Origin: Diadema setosum
Lineage: Eukaryota > Echinodermata > Echinoidea > Diadematoida > Diadematidae
Length of the DNA: 64,000 nt
Reading direction: 5' to 3'
Assembly (NCBI GenBank): GCA_033980235.1
Contig: CM067067.1
Coordinates: 7,603,547-7,667,546, forward strand
The notes under the pieces are model-generated. The model was not told where the DNA came from. It did not search any database and saw only the letters and a list, made by a program, of their open reading frames with translations. This document shows positions 26,002 through 41,000 of this stretch, piece by piece; within the stretch, counting starts at the first letter, position 1, and each line of letters begins with the position of its first letter. Both the position numbers and the translations under genes were made by a program.

Positions 26002-29000
26002 GTTTGGACAAAAGCATCTAGACACCTGACAAAGAATACAAAAAACTTCATTACCACTATATTCCCAATTTATCTGACGTTGTAACCTTTCCTCTGGTCT
26101 GGCTTCAAAAATTATATTCTGTGACAGGAAAAATACAGGATGAAAATGTCAGTGATTTGACTACCTGTAGGCCTATATGCACAGAATGTTATCAACATGT
26201 ACCATATCTCTGTGATTCTGATATCCTGGATTTGGATATGTCAGCATTAAACTCTGCATGTAGAGTCAGTGCTCTGGCAAAACATGGCAGGTTGTTTGCA
26301 CATTGTGGGGGAAGTGTGACTTCACTGACAAGAATGTGCAGGAAATACTGCATTGTGATGTGTGGGAGGAAGACGTCTTAATAGCAGGACGTAGCACTTC
26401 ATTACCAACCATACATGGGCTATTCACACATCCCCCCCTTAAAAAAAGGGTCATATCCTTATCTACCTTATTGTAAGTGCCTGGTTATCTTTAATGATCA
26501 AACCCTTTAGTATTTTCCTTGTGCCCTGAGTTCATGTCAAGCCTGAAACTGATAATGAACCAATGAAGCATGTCTACAATTAATGTCTAACTGATGACTC
26601 TGTACCTGCATTAGATTTCCAGGTTGAAGGTAGCAGCTGGTAGAAGTGTATGCAAATGGGAATTCGCCATGGAAAATGGCACCGTTGTACACTAGTAAAG
26701 CATAAAGCTGTGCATTTAGGTCAAAACTCCAGCATAATTCAGTACCAACAACACCATTACTTCACTGACACACACCAGGGATTCACCTCCCTGCACACAC
26801 AGAGATGTTATGATGTGCCCACATGTTGTTGGAAATGCTGATCAACTCGTTGGAGCCAGCAAACTGAATGCCTGTTATGTTCATAAGTGGGAGGTCATTG
26901 TGGCAAGCTTTAATCTACGCAGGCTGAGGTCATCAATCCTAGATGAAACATAATGGATGAGGCTTCTACAGGGCTGCGTGAAGCTCTCTTACATACATGC
27001 ACAATGTATTATGCTGCTGCACAGCAAAGATGACCCAGGGGATACTACACCTTTCCACATACATTTGCTTGTTTTCATGCCGAATAGCTTGTGGGCAGAG
27101 ACTACCACATGAGGCGATGAAACCAAAGTCTACGGCTGACTGAACATCCACAGCCTGACAAATATAATAAATATTTACAGTACTTGCTTTTTTTTTTTTT
27201 TTTTGCTTTGAACAATACAATCGGTTCACTTTATGAAAAAGACAGAAGCATACAACACACTATACATCTCCATACTACTGTACATTAATATTTCATGTCC
27301 TTCACAAAGCAGAAAAAAAAAAAAATCCTTCCTTAACAAAAATAATTACATTAGCAATAGATGGAAATAGCTAGGCAATCATGTCAAAGTGATGGTGTGT
27401 ATTCCAGAGGTAGACTCACATGACAGCTTGTGAGAGCACATAATTTTCATTACACAGGAAGAATACAAGACTAGATAAGATGACTGTTTTCTACACAGCA
27501 CACGTTTGGTTTTTTATTGATTCTGTGATGAGTAATATACCGGTAGTCAATTTAAAAACCTACAAGTGTATTTGACACAGCAAATTCACAGTTGATACCT
27601 TGAAGTGTAGTCTTATCATACCCCAAGACAATCCCGAAAGTTCTTTGGGTTTCATTTTGTGCTCCTGCCAATGACATATCGAATGTCTCATGACATCTAG
27701 TGTGAAATGAAAGAATGATTTGGAGTCGAAAGGTGAATGTATATGGCTCAGGGAAAGGGAGACAAAAGACCATGAGTTCCCAAGGACAGAGAGACAAAAA
27801 ACACAGGAGTCCTCAAGAACGGAGTTGCAAAATGAAAAGAAAATTGGTAGTCCTACAGGGGCAAGATTACAATGACAATGGTTTCGGGGTCTTGCAGGAG
27901 TCAATAGTTTCTTGGAGCGCAGCTGCCTATGTCCATGAAGACAGCTGATCTCTCTGCCAATGAATGGATGACATGGCAATATCAAAGGTCGAAGGCCAGA
28001 CAAGAACAGTGCGTTTCAGCAAAATATTTGAGGGAGGATAGCATCGAGACAGTTCCAGCCAGCAGTATGGTATATGTTGCATGGACTGTGAATGCACACA
28101 AATCATGCCTTACCGTACTTTTAGTTTTACAACACCGCTGTGTTGTATTTGATCATCCAGGCCAGCTACACTGTAGCTTGGCCAAGCCTGGTCTATGAAA
28201 GCATAGGAGGGGAAAACGAAAACGAAATGCAGCTTGAGGGAAAGAAGGTCGCGTGCAATCAATTAACCTTCTCCACTGAATTTGTGATTGACATCATTAC
28301 AGACAACACGTTTCGTTCACCCTCTCAACCATGCATGCACTCAAATAATGCTAAGTGGGAATTATTGTGTATAGGGCCTATTGTGTACGTACATTGTACA
28401 TGCAACTGGAGAAGTTGTGATGAGTATTGCAGTGAATGCTCTACAGTTGATGTTGCATGACTGTGCACTTTGGGTTGATATGTTTTTCTACTGAACATGA
28501 AGGCAGGCACAAAACCAATAATCATCAAGGCAAGTTATAGGGATATTTTTGGTATGGTAGCAGGCATACCACAGGTACCTGCAGTACCAGTACATCACAG
28601 GGCTGCCAACACTGGAAACTAGTTGAGAGTGAGACTCCCATAGGCCAATGCTATAATTTAGGAGTCAAAATGAGTGAGATCAATAGAAATGCATGCAAAT
28701 GAAATTAAGTTTTAGAGAGAGAAAGGACCAAACTGCGTGAGTCTCATGCTCAATGCGTGAGAGTTGGCAGCCCTGACATCAATAAAGCAATCTAGAATAA
28801 TCTTTAACATTATCAACGCAATGACCTGCAGTGACAGAACTCCTTTAGATAGCAAGTAGGCCTAATTCTTTCTTTTTGTTAGTATCATTTTTCTTTCATA
28901 AATTTTACACAAGTTTCAGTTGTAATCTAGACAAATAAGATTAACTCATCAGTTAAGGCCTTTACTTCTCCCATAAACAACTCACTCGGGAGGACGACAT

Positions 29001-32000
29001 CCTGTGACTGGTACACATATCTATCTAGAAAAGAAGGCCATTTATAGCTGCAAAGCCAAAGCGCTATTGACAATATATGGTTCAGAGTCAAAACAGCAAT
29101 CTCTAGGCACTTGATCATTCGGTGAGGACATTTAAAACATGCACTAGACTCAAATTTTAATCACGTATACCTAATTAGAGAAAATCTGTTTAACATTAGC
29201 TCCACCTGGCTGATCATGCATAGTACATTATTTCATGTGAACTTGCTGATGCATGCAATTGCAGAAGGAAAAAAAAATACTTGGTACTGAATGCCAATAT
29301 GTGAAAAAAAAAACTGAAACCAGATGTAAGAATATGTCAGGACACATTATCATTATTAAAAGTTCCTGTTCATATACTGTAATTATCTCACATGCAATAA
29401 TATCAGACATATAATCCTTTCAATACCATAACCTCAAAATAGCACAGACACTGTATTCAAACAGGTTGCCAATTTGATATCTAGATGCTAAAAGAGGAGT
29501 TAAATTGCTCTTGATGTTCAGTTTTGGTTACATGCCTATTTTAAAGAATACACTCATTTGCTTGGTAACACAAAACTGTCAAAGTTATGTTCTTTTCTTT
29601 CATTTTGCAAGAGCATTGCCTTTCTCTGTCGACAAGAAAATGTTAATCTGTATGTTACAGATCATATTTATGTACTGATGTTTCATTTCTCCTAAAATGT
29701 GCAAGCCCTATGCATATTCTGACCATAATAATAATACTAATGCTACAAACATCATCATCATCATCAGCAGCAGCAGCAACACTTTTGAGGCCTATATAGT
29801 GCATAACATATGGTGAATATTAATTATTATGTCCCTATGCGCACTCAATGAGCTGTGACCATTGTCAGATTTTTGTAGTTTTTTTAAGGAAAATGTAAAG
29901 CAATGGCTATAAGACCACAACATCATGCAAGTTTACATTCACTCCACTGGAGAAAACAAGCATGTTCACTACCAGTAGTTATTACCTTGAAGTTCTCATG
30001 CAATACAAAGCCCTAATGTCATTGAGATTAATATGCCTAGGCTACACAGAATAGGCCTACACAAGGAATATATGTTTTGGTATATCTATTCTCCAGGGAA
30101 ACCCCTCCAAACTGCACTTCATAAATATCTCACATACAATGTAGGCCTACAATATGGTACAATACAGAAAGTATGATTTGTACATTGTAAGCATTACAGT
30201 GCACTCAAACATGCTACATGTAGGACCTATTGTATAGTATATCATACTGATAACCTATCGACCAAAATGTACACATTATCAAGAATCACATGTATTGATT
30301 CTACTTGCATGTACACCACTTGTCAATACAGCTTTTAATACCAACAAGTTTCCAAACCCACTGTACCATATAGGCCCTAAGGCATTCAGGTAAGGACATA
30401 CACAATGCAGTGTAAAGGGTATACAATGTATGTCGACTGTACCATACAATGCTCAAGTGATGAGTAAACAACAGTTCGCAGGTACTGTACATGTACTTGT
30501 ATCTACAGTCTGTTCATGCGACTACTAACAGACGTCGCAAACAAATTGTATTAGAGGCAAAAGGAACTATGATCACTTCATCTGGATAATAATCCTCATG
30601 CAGTACAAAAAGACAACACAATGTTATTGTTTAACAACTGGATAGATTATCAATATCTTCTTTTTTTGTTTTATTGATGACTGAAACTGGACAGACACTT
30701 ACATTGATAGAGACTGCACGATGATGCCATCTTTCAAAAATGCTCTGGCATCAACTTGCAAAAACACCTTCTGATATAGCACCGAGTGAGTGTTTTCACA
30801 TCCTCAGAGAGTAGGGGAGTGACTTCCTCTGAACAATTTGGAAGGAAAACAGTCAAATATGGCTATACCAGCCTGTTATCTTACTTACTCGCCAGGCACC
30901 AGACTATTTTTCAAGTTGTCTGAGCCAGTGCCAAGGTTTGATCATGAATATTCATTAGTACTTCCCAGCACTGCCCATTTGAGGGCTTGACAACATGGGC
31001 CCTGCGAGAGAACTGCACCCTGATTGGACAAAGGTTCTCCCACTTTGCATATAACCCTGTGAACCTTACAATCAGCTGTCTTAACACATGCTGAAATGTG
31101 TGGCCACTTTCTGTGCATGTGTGTGTACATGCTCTGTGTGTTTTCACAACACAGGCTGTCTGTTAGGTGTAGGAAGGTAGTGTTTACATTCCCAACGCAC
31201 CTAGCAATGGAAGTGCTGAATACACATGTGCACTGCCACATAGGCAAGGCCAAATAATGGTAGGCATATGGCTAAGTGCACACTATGACTATCCATTCGC
31301 ACTTATCAATTACTTATTTCAAATCTAAACTGTGGAGAATCTCTATCCTCATATTTAAAGGGATGGTACAGTATTGGTGGAGATGAAAATTTGGCTTTAA
31401 CTTTTTTGCGAGATACCAAGAAAACATTTATGGAATAGTACAGAGCATACCATTTTAAGAGGAATTCAAATTTTATTTGATGAAAATCGGGTTTGGAATA
31501 GCTGAAACATACAAACACAAAGTAAAACAAAACGATCATAATAAAGTGTGGGTCCCACACTTTATTAGAATCGCTCTTTTATGGATATCTCAGCCATTTC
31601 AAAACCAATTTTCATCAAATAAACGTTGAATTCCTCATAGAATTACATGCTCTTTCATATTTCATAAGAGGTTTCTCATTATCTCACCAAAAAATGTTAG
31701 AAACCTGAAATTAGGTCTCAACCAAAACTATACCATCCCTTTAAGTGAAAAACATGATATATCATTTTATATACTGGGCATTTCATATACCAGTACATGT
31801 ATACACCAAGGAATGGCCCAATTCAGCTACCATGTATCCTTTTCCATTGCTAGCCTCAGAATGGGCTATAAGCCATGCCAAACACCATGTAAGTTTCCTA
31901 TTGGCATGTTGCAAATAACTTTAAACATGCAAATATTTTTCTTCTAATTATAGACTACCTAGGTAATCAAAATATAAATATGCTCAGAAAGTACAGGCTG

Positions 32001-35000
32001 TTAACAATAACATGACGGGTCAATAAATATACCTCAAAATAAATGTCCATCTCTAATAACACTGTGAGTTCCGATTTTACTCTCTTTTTTTTTAACTAGT
32101 AAGATCGAGTCCAATTTGTTGACTCTTTGATACAGTTTTCTTTTCTTTCTTTCTTTTTATACTCATGGATATGAAAATTTTGCTGTAATTAATGACATTT
32201 TATACATCATGCACTTGGTGCAGCTGATGGACGCAATTATTTTTGCAATATCATCCAAAAACCAAAAGTTAAAGACACAGAAAAGCAGCAACAGTCAGTA
32301 TTATCTTGCCTGTCTGTGGTAAAGTATGGTGTCTTCAAAGTAAACTGCCTCTCCGTGCTGTAGTTGACTTTGATAAAGAAAGTAAAATCACCCCGACAAA
32401 GTAGTATACAATTACAAATCTGTTTCGTTAAGTCAGACACAAAATCAACAAGTTAAAGGAAATTTCAAAGTTTGAAATATGTTTTGATGGAACAGTCACA
32501 CAGGTCAGAATCATGGATAAAAATGGTCATTATATCAGTGTCTCTCACGTTACAAGCTGACCTGCACACAAAGTTTTAGTCACATTCTTTTTTAATCTGA
32601 ACGATAAACAAGATATATATCTGTCACATCAAGCGATGAAAATAGTATTTGTGACTTGAATATCATGACCTTTCAGGAGAGAGGTTTACGCTACTACACG
32701 AAAACACATTATTTCTGTGTGGATACAGTCGAATACCCATTGACATAGTCATTTCTTGCATGTTGTATTAAAGACAGTTAACCTGGAATTGTTTCCTTGA
32801 AGAAAGATGATATCCATGCCCTTGGCTTTATTTGACTGACAGTACTTTCCCAATCATATTTTATGACTATGTACTGTATGAAGCATTATTTTTGCATACA
32901 GATATTTTTGCAAATTAGAAGGTCACAGATATTTGCGGGAGATGTTGTTTTCGCGAACTGACACTGGGGCTATTGAAGATGCATTGTTACCCTAATGCAT
33001 GACAATGCATGGCAACATTCTTATGTATTGTAAAATTTGTGATCCAACTATGATTCACAAAATTTGTGAATATTAAACACTCGTGAAAATGCAAGCTTAT
33101 AGAGTACATCACAATGACACAACCTGTGCCAAAGTTTCTATGAATTAGACCTTGTCAAATCCTTTGCTCATGCTGGGTTTTGTTTTTTGTAATGCTAGGA
33201 TTCCACATATTCTGTACAAACCCACTTTATTTCCAAACATTCCTGTGCACAGAGTCTCTCTAGGTATAAAAAGAATACTAGCCTTGTTTACATCTGATTG
33301 GATAACAGAGCCATGGAAAAAGCTGGGATGGGCAAGCCACAGAATACCTATAATACATGAAGGTCACCTACCCATGGGCTTTCAGGCACAGGAAAAGTAC
33401 ACCGCACAATTATTGATCCTCCATAGTACACTCTATGAATATTCATTAGTCTCTTGTCAGCTAGGTCACATGCCTGCTCCTGTATCGTGTTTGTATAGGC
33501 TTTTGTGTTGGTATGCTTATTAGGGGACAAGGTGAGAGAACAGGCCCTGCCAAAGCTGTAGATATGGTGTGCAAGGAAAGGCCAAGAGGGTGTTCGTCTC
33601 ATCCAGGGTAGAGCATTGCACGTCTATACAGTAGTATATACTATACCAAGGAGCGTGATATTATTACACTAGGCCCACTGCATGATGGTGCCAACTAAAT
33701 TCATGCATGAATACAACCTGGAATCATTTGCACAGCTGTAAAATCAAACTCCAGGAAATGAAAGGCCAGATAATATAAAGGCAGAAAATGTCACCTGAAT
33801 TAGGTCATTTCCAGAACAGGGCTGGATGCCCCCCCCCCCCCCCCCCCCCCCTCCTCCTCCTCCTCCTCCCATCCAATGCACTGGGGGTTCTGGTGGCTGC
33901 TCTTGGTAATGAACTTCCCACATACTGTACTGGCACTCTGTACACTCAGTTTTTACAATCACTGGCACTACTGTCCTCTTGGATGAAAACATTGGATGCT
34001 GTCTTCATCCAAATATCAGTATTATCTACTTGTATTCATAACAAAGTATTGAAATACCAAATAACGAATCTGATAGAGCACTTTTCGGTATACTTTTTGA
34101 ACAGTGAGTCTTAGGAATAGGATGGGGATCTACAGAAATGATGGTGTAAACTGCAGCTCTTGTTAATTGCTTGTTACTTGGTTTAACTCGGTCAACAACT
34201 ATAAACCAAAAGTTCAAAATCTACTTAACCCACAGGGTATTATCATACCTAAATGCAAATTGATTATGTACACGTTCCCAAAGGCAATTAATTATGTCGG
34301 TGCAATCTTTCCCTGTTTCATGTAGGCCTACCAGGTACTGCACATACGGTGTACATAAGAGTTGCCTAATCACCTGCTCAAACTAGTAGGAAAAGCATAT
34401 TTTTGTCATACTTTGAACACATTCAGAAGATCTGGTTTACTCAGCTAGCACTTTGGCAATTAGGCTCATTGTTGGGCAGACTGTCATTCTTTTCTATCAA
34501 TGAACAAAAATATGACAAGCAATATTATCAGATTAATCAGAATACCCACAGACCAAATTTATGCCAATGCTCTCAAACAGAAAGGCAAAATTTGATGCCA
34601 TCAGAAGAGAGTTTGCAATTGATACAAAGGGAAAACAGAACCTTTTTCAACTGCATTAAAAAAAGAAAACACTGCTTGAACAAAACATACTCACTTCCTA
34701 CTTTCCTTTTATCATTTCCTTGAAGTATAAGACTACTTTGCATTAAATCCTTTGACAACAATAAAAAGCCCACAGAGTTATTTCAGCTACAAAAAGAGGG
34801 TGTGGCTTAGAATAAATCACGAGAGGAGAAGCCCACTCGGTACTGGTGCTGCTGAAGGCTTTCTCATTTGCAGAAGAACATGTTTGTTACAAATCTGAAA
34901 CCTGTTTCTCCACATGCTGTTAAAGGTAGGGGATACCTTTTACAGACCTCCCAAAATGTAGCAAAACATTAAATATGAACCTCAGGGGACTTGTTTAGGC

Positions 35001-38000
35001 CACTGCTGAGAAATTTGGAAGTCAACAGTTATCTACAATTTGAATAATGCACAAAACTCAACTACTCAGTAGTTCTGTGTGTCAGCCACACTTAAGCCCT
35101 TTTGTTGCAGTCTTCTGTATTTTTTTTTTATCTATAAACACAAATCTAAAAGTATAAGAGCTGATGTAATAACATATGGAGTGTGTGGCAAGAATGTATA
35201 TAGAAATGTTTGTAAGTTTTGATGAACTTTCTTCACAAAATATACATGATGGACACACATGCAGTGCATGGGTCTGCAAAGGTAGCCTAGTAATGTACTG
35301 GAATTTACGGTGAGCCCCGAAAAAAAATCAATTCAAAATCTAACGGTCATAAAAATGTACTAAATGTTACCTTCCACTTTCAATACTTTATGGGAGTTTC
35401 TAAAATGATACTCTCTTCAACATACCACTATATTTATACAACTCTTCATTTAAGGCATGCAAATGGGATTCCCTACCTTTAAGATACACTGTATTCAGAC
35501 GAAAAAATAAGTCTTCTCACTGACCACACTAACTGCAAACATTCTATATGATTGTGTCATCACAAGCATCGTTGTCTTTCAAGCACATGGTTAACACTTT
35601 CATGCAAGAGAATCATGTATACATATATCACACACTGAACTGGCAAATGTCAATCCAAGTTCGGGCTTGGCTACACTGCATTTCCTCACAAGATTGACCA
35701 CTAAACCTTCAGGTGTGGTTAGAGTTCAATCTGTTTCGATCAAAAATGCAAACACACACACACAAAAAAAAATCACAAAACCCAACTGTAGAAAACCTCC
35801 TGACCGTAACTGGCCAACGGCCATTGAAGAAATGTGTTTGGAGAAATGCAATTCAAGTCTGCAGTCATGACTTGCAAAAAATTACCTGATTAGCACAAAT
35901 TAGCATTTGTTTCGAAAGATGTTTACTCCAGTTCTTCAAAAGTATGAAAGTCATCATATGGTAGTACGATTTATCAAGAGACTTCACCCAATTCACCAGA
36001 TCCCCTTCATCACTATAAAGCTATCACAGATGAAAAGGTGTGTTCTGGTTCTGTGACCCCATTATAAATGTCCTCTTACAAACCTTACAGGAAATTACTT
36101 TTCCACAATAAACCCACAGAAGCTCTCAGATACTACAAAGTTAACTCAGCATATGGTATATTGAATTAAAATTGCTAATGGATAAATACATGACGGGAAG
36201 TTTTTGGTGAAATTATCTCTGGCTTTTATGAAGTCAAGAAATGAATCACCCCTTCAAATTTCACTACTTCCCTTGTCATGGGAGTTGTATCTGTAGACAA
36301 ATGTTAGTTCATGGATGCAATACCCTTTGGTATGTATACTGTATTTACAGAATATGATTTTATACAAAGAAATATACATTATGTGCTGATTCCCCACAAA
36401 AATAATTGAGGTAACAGATTCATTTGGTTACAAGCCAATCACACTATGCTCATATCTAATTTTTTTATACATGTATTCAACACGAGTATGAAATTGTGCA
36501 AGTCATTAATTGCACACTATTGATTTATTGATTATGGGTAAATCATGGAATGTGTGTTCAGCTCCTGTCATTTCAATACAAGGTTTCTTTAATATTAACA
36601 TTTTCTTTCAGTTGCATTGAAATGCATCGAAATTGCACCACAGATACAGGTATGCACAGAAGAGATTATATCTTATGGATAATTGTAGGCCCAATTCGCA
36701 TGCACATTACATGTACGCCTAGATGTCAAAAGGGAAAAATGCATGACCTCCATCTATGGGCATTCTTTGCATACACTGTATGGATGGGTGTCACCTTCTG
36801 TATGACCGTGGTTATCAATTATCACCACTATGCAGTTATAAAAGTTAGCCATAGGCTATAATTTGCACAAACAGCCACAAGCACTGCAAACATATATCTG
36901 TGATTATCTCATCTGTCGATACATTTTGAAGTACCTTAAAGGTCCTGTTTACCTTTGGGAACAGCGATTTAAAATATTTTTAAGATATGATATTTAATGC
37001 ATATATAGTGTAGGTCTGTTGTACCAGGGAGGTGGAAACCCACCTCCCTGGTTGTACCACAAAACATCTTATCATATAGGGCCTAGATTTTTCGTAATAA
37101 AGCCTAAAATATAAAGAGATATTTGTATTCTTCTCAATAAACCGTAACTGTGGATGGTTTGGTCTGGAAACATTTTTATTATAACTATTGCTTACATTTT
37201 GTATATTCAACAATACTTAACATTAATTTCACCAATTCAAATTTTTACAGTGGTTGTTTCTATCCCTAACTCACATTTTAAAACTATTTTAAAAGCACTA
37301 ATGCTGGGTTTTTGTCTCATCTGCAAATGGTAAATCATGCCTTTAAATACACTTGTACAAGTGTACAATGTAGAACTACCATTACTGCTGTAATAGCAAA
37401 CTCCCCATCCACCTGCACACACAGAGAATATGACCTATTTAAAACAAGCAGTTGGCTTACCTGTTTCAATTCTATCCCCCCTCCCCCAGCTGATAGGAAA
37501 TATTTGTTCAATGGGAGTTTCTAGTTTCATAAACATGCCTGGACAATCATTTCACATTTGAAGGACATGCTACCAAAAGAGTAGGCCTACATCGTAGGTC
37601 TGCTCAATGATCCAGTACTCTCTACAATGTAGTTTCAGTCCAGCATGCTATGGATACATATGCAGGTGAGGAATGAGTCACTTAACCATAGGAGTGTACA
37701 ACAAATCTCCCGTGAGTCACGGGGTGAAATTCCTTCACGTGCCTGTAATTTGACAAGGGCAGATCTAGATGTCACAATTAGCATGTCCTGACATTTCTCA
37801 TTCTTTTAATAAAATGCATTTCTGATAGACTCTTTACTAGATGAGATCACATACAATATGCACTTTGGCTTGGGATAGGAAGGCCATTATACCTTGAACA
37901 TAATATAAGGCACATGAAAAGCTCGAAAAACCTGTTCAAAGCACATAGAATTCATGCACATTCTGCATTTCCAACCTGAATATCATATGAAACACAAGCA

Positions 38001-41000
38001 GTTTACAAGGTTCTTGAAGGTGTCATGGAATGGTGTGCCCAGTGCATTACAGGTACATACACTGTAGGCCTTTATTCCAAGGTTGAAGGCGTGGCATGAA
38101 GACCATATACCCAGACCTTCCAAGGGCAAGCTTATATTAAACCAGATTACACTGTAGTCCCCTGTAAACAATGAACTTGGCCAATGGCTGGACTGTGGCT
38201 TCCAAACCCCTTTGTTGAAAACCACAACACCGTTACTGGCAGTACTTGATGACATAACTTGGTTAGAGCTTATTCATTATCCAGAGGTCTTAGCTCCTAG
38301 TGGAAGGCCTGATGCAGACGAAACCAGCAAATTGAAGATTAGATTATTCAGATGAATAAAAAAAAAAGAAAAAAAAAAAGCTGAGTTCGAGTAGGAACTG
38401 TGTTACACCAGGGAGGTGTTACAGAGATGGAATGGCAACTCTTCGTAATTCATGCAAACACGTTTGGGTTCAAGACGTTGCAATGGGATGTCTAGCATTC
38501 CACTACGCTTTTAAGTATTGCTCGGCACCGCTCTAGTTGCAAGACGAAGTTCAGAGACGAAGAGTGCATTTCATCTTTTGTTGAATTACAAGCTTTATTT
38601 CACCGTAAAATTTTAAACGAAATACTTGAATTGATTTAGAATAGTTTAGGAAAGAATTCAATACTATAAACATGTATTTCTAGTTTCTTCGTAATGCGCA
38701 AATCGAAATGAAATGAAAATTAGGCCCTCTTAAAATATTTTTCTATAATGCGCACATTTCCGCATGTTTGTTTAATCTGGTATATTCTGATCTTTCAAAT
38801 AAAGTACTTCACTAAAGCTTTTAAACTATTTGCTGTTAAAATTGTCAGTTTTACACTGCATTTTGATTCACTGCTCCAATTCAAGGTACAGAAATTCATT
38901 GTTGCCATCACATTGAAAGAGAGAGCGAATTGCAGTAGGGGCAAGTATTCCTAGATGTGAGAGCGCTAGTCCCGATTATTGATGCTCTCTTTTGTCAAAG
39001 CACATGGGTAACACCTGTAGTTGAACGCATAACTTCTCGGCGGTGCTGCGCATGACTTCAAAGGAGAGCAGTAGTTGTCTCTCCTTCTCTAGCACCTCCC
39101 TGGTTACACATCCAAGACATCCATGGCAAGTTGTTTGTGGCCAACACAGGGCCACCTCCATCCATGTTACACACAAATCAAACATGTACATCTACATGTT
39201 CGGCACTGAAATTCCAATTTACTTATGTAGGTTAAATTTCTTTTAACATCTATTGATTATCAAAGCAAACAATTATAAAGCAAACAAAATATTTGCAGCA
39301 TAATCAAAACATGGCCTAAGATAATAAGACAAAGGTGTATAACTACAGAACTTTCAAGTGCATTAACATCATGTATTCAAAATGTATTTATTGAAATATC
39401 TTGATAAAACGTAAACAGAGTAAAAGTTTCATCGCTATCTTATTTCATAAACACAAAAGCATAAAGTGCAATGACATAGAAACACAATACTTTATACCCA
39501 ACAGCACAATGTTGATGATGCTCTCTGATTACACAAGCACATTATGAATATAAACAATCTGTAAATTCAATAATGCAGGAAATGCACTAGATACATTATG
39601 TCATATAACATCTGCTTGCCAGTGATCACAAGACCATGCAAATGATCACATGACAATTCACTGAGCAAGGTGAAAGACTGGCCTTGATGTAGTTCTGATC
39701 ATAAATGGCCATGGTGAACTAGTGGCCAACCCTAAAACCACCCTCTGAGGTGGATGGAAACCTACTGAGCCTTGAAACTGACAGCAGTTTTGACAGACTG
39801 CTTGTGCTGCCTAAAATATAAGAAACAATCACGCAAGGAAAATACTGTAAATATACTAATTTACTATGCTAGTATTCTACCAGATGTTGTCATGCAGTTG
39901 ATGTTCGACACAAAATCTGGCATTACGCTATGTATAGGCCTACACATGGCACAAAACCGACAATTGCTGTATCCATTTTGCTTGTTATACCACGATATCT
40001 GCAGTCTTGTGCTGCCTGAAAGAGGAACCAACAGCCTCTAGGCCAAGTCTCATTTGAAAGTACAGAACTGTATTGTAACTTGAAAAATTGTGACACAAAG
40101 AGACAAGACATATGAAAATTGCTAAGTTAAAAGAATTATTATTTTTTCGCCACCTTCGAAATGGACATATATGTGCAATTGCCTCAGAAATTTGAAACTG
40201 CGTACAACTATGACTATAATGTAGCAATAGCCTATGTGGCTGGTTGCGCAAATTCATACACTGTATGTGGCAGAAGGGAGACATCAAAACATCCAATAGA
40301 AGTAATGAGATTAACATTGTGATTTTCTGCAGTAAAGCATTCCCTATCACTAGTGTCACAGCATGCTTTACAGGATGTTTGAAAAATCACACTAAAGTCT
40401 GCAATATTTCTGATGATGTTTGGGTGGCTCTTGGCACAGTTGCCTAGCAACTTTTACAGAGTTTCCATGAGCACTTCCTACTACTACTACATATAGTGTG
40501 ATCTTCAAGAGGAGGGATATAATCTTGTATGATAGGCCTAAAAAAAACAACAACATGCATTTATCTGCAGCATGCAGTTACTGTAACTGGGGTGTCTTCA
40601 GCTTCTCATATGACCACCAGGTCTATATTACATGCAGTGTCAGTATGGTTCTTCATTTACAATGTAGCCTACAATGTACATCAAGATGACATTCATTAAT
40701 CTTCACCTTTGAACTTTCAACTTCCCTTGGACAAATGACCAGTCTGAATTCAAATCCCCCATTTGAATGACATGGCTGCAAAATGACAAACACATTTTTT
40801 TTTTTTTTGGCATAATTCAGCAATTTCTGACTTTATCATATCCCAGGATGTAACCTGGAAAACCCTGCCTTTTTACCACATAAAGAGGGGAAAGATTGTA
40901 CATTTGTACATTTCCCCCAGTTCATTTACTATTGAAAAAGGATACATGTATGTATTCTTGACATCCTGTTCTAGACCTTCTAGAAAAGTTCTCAAAGTCA

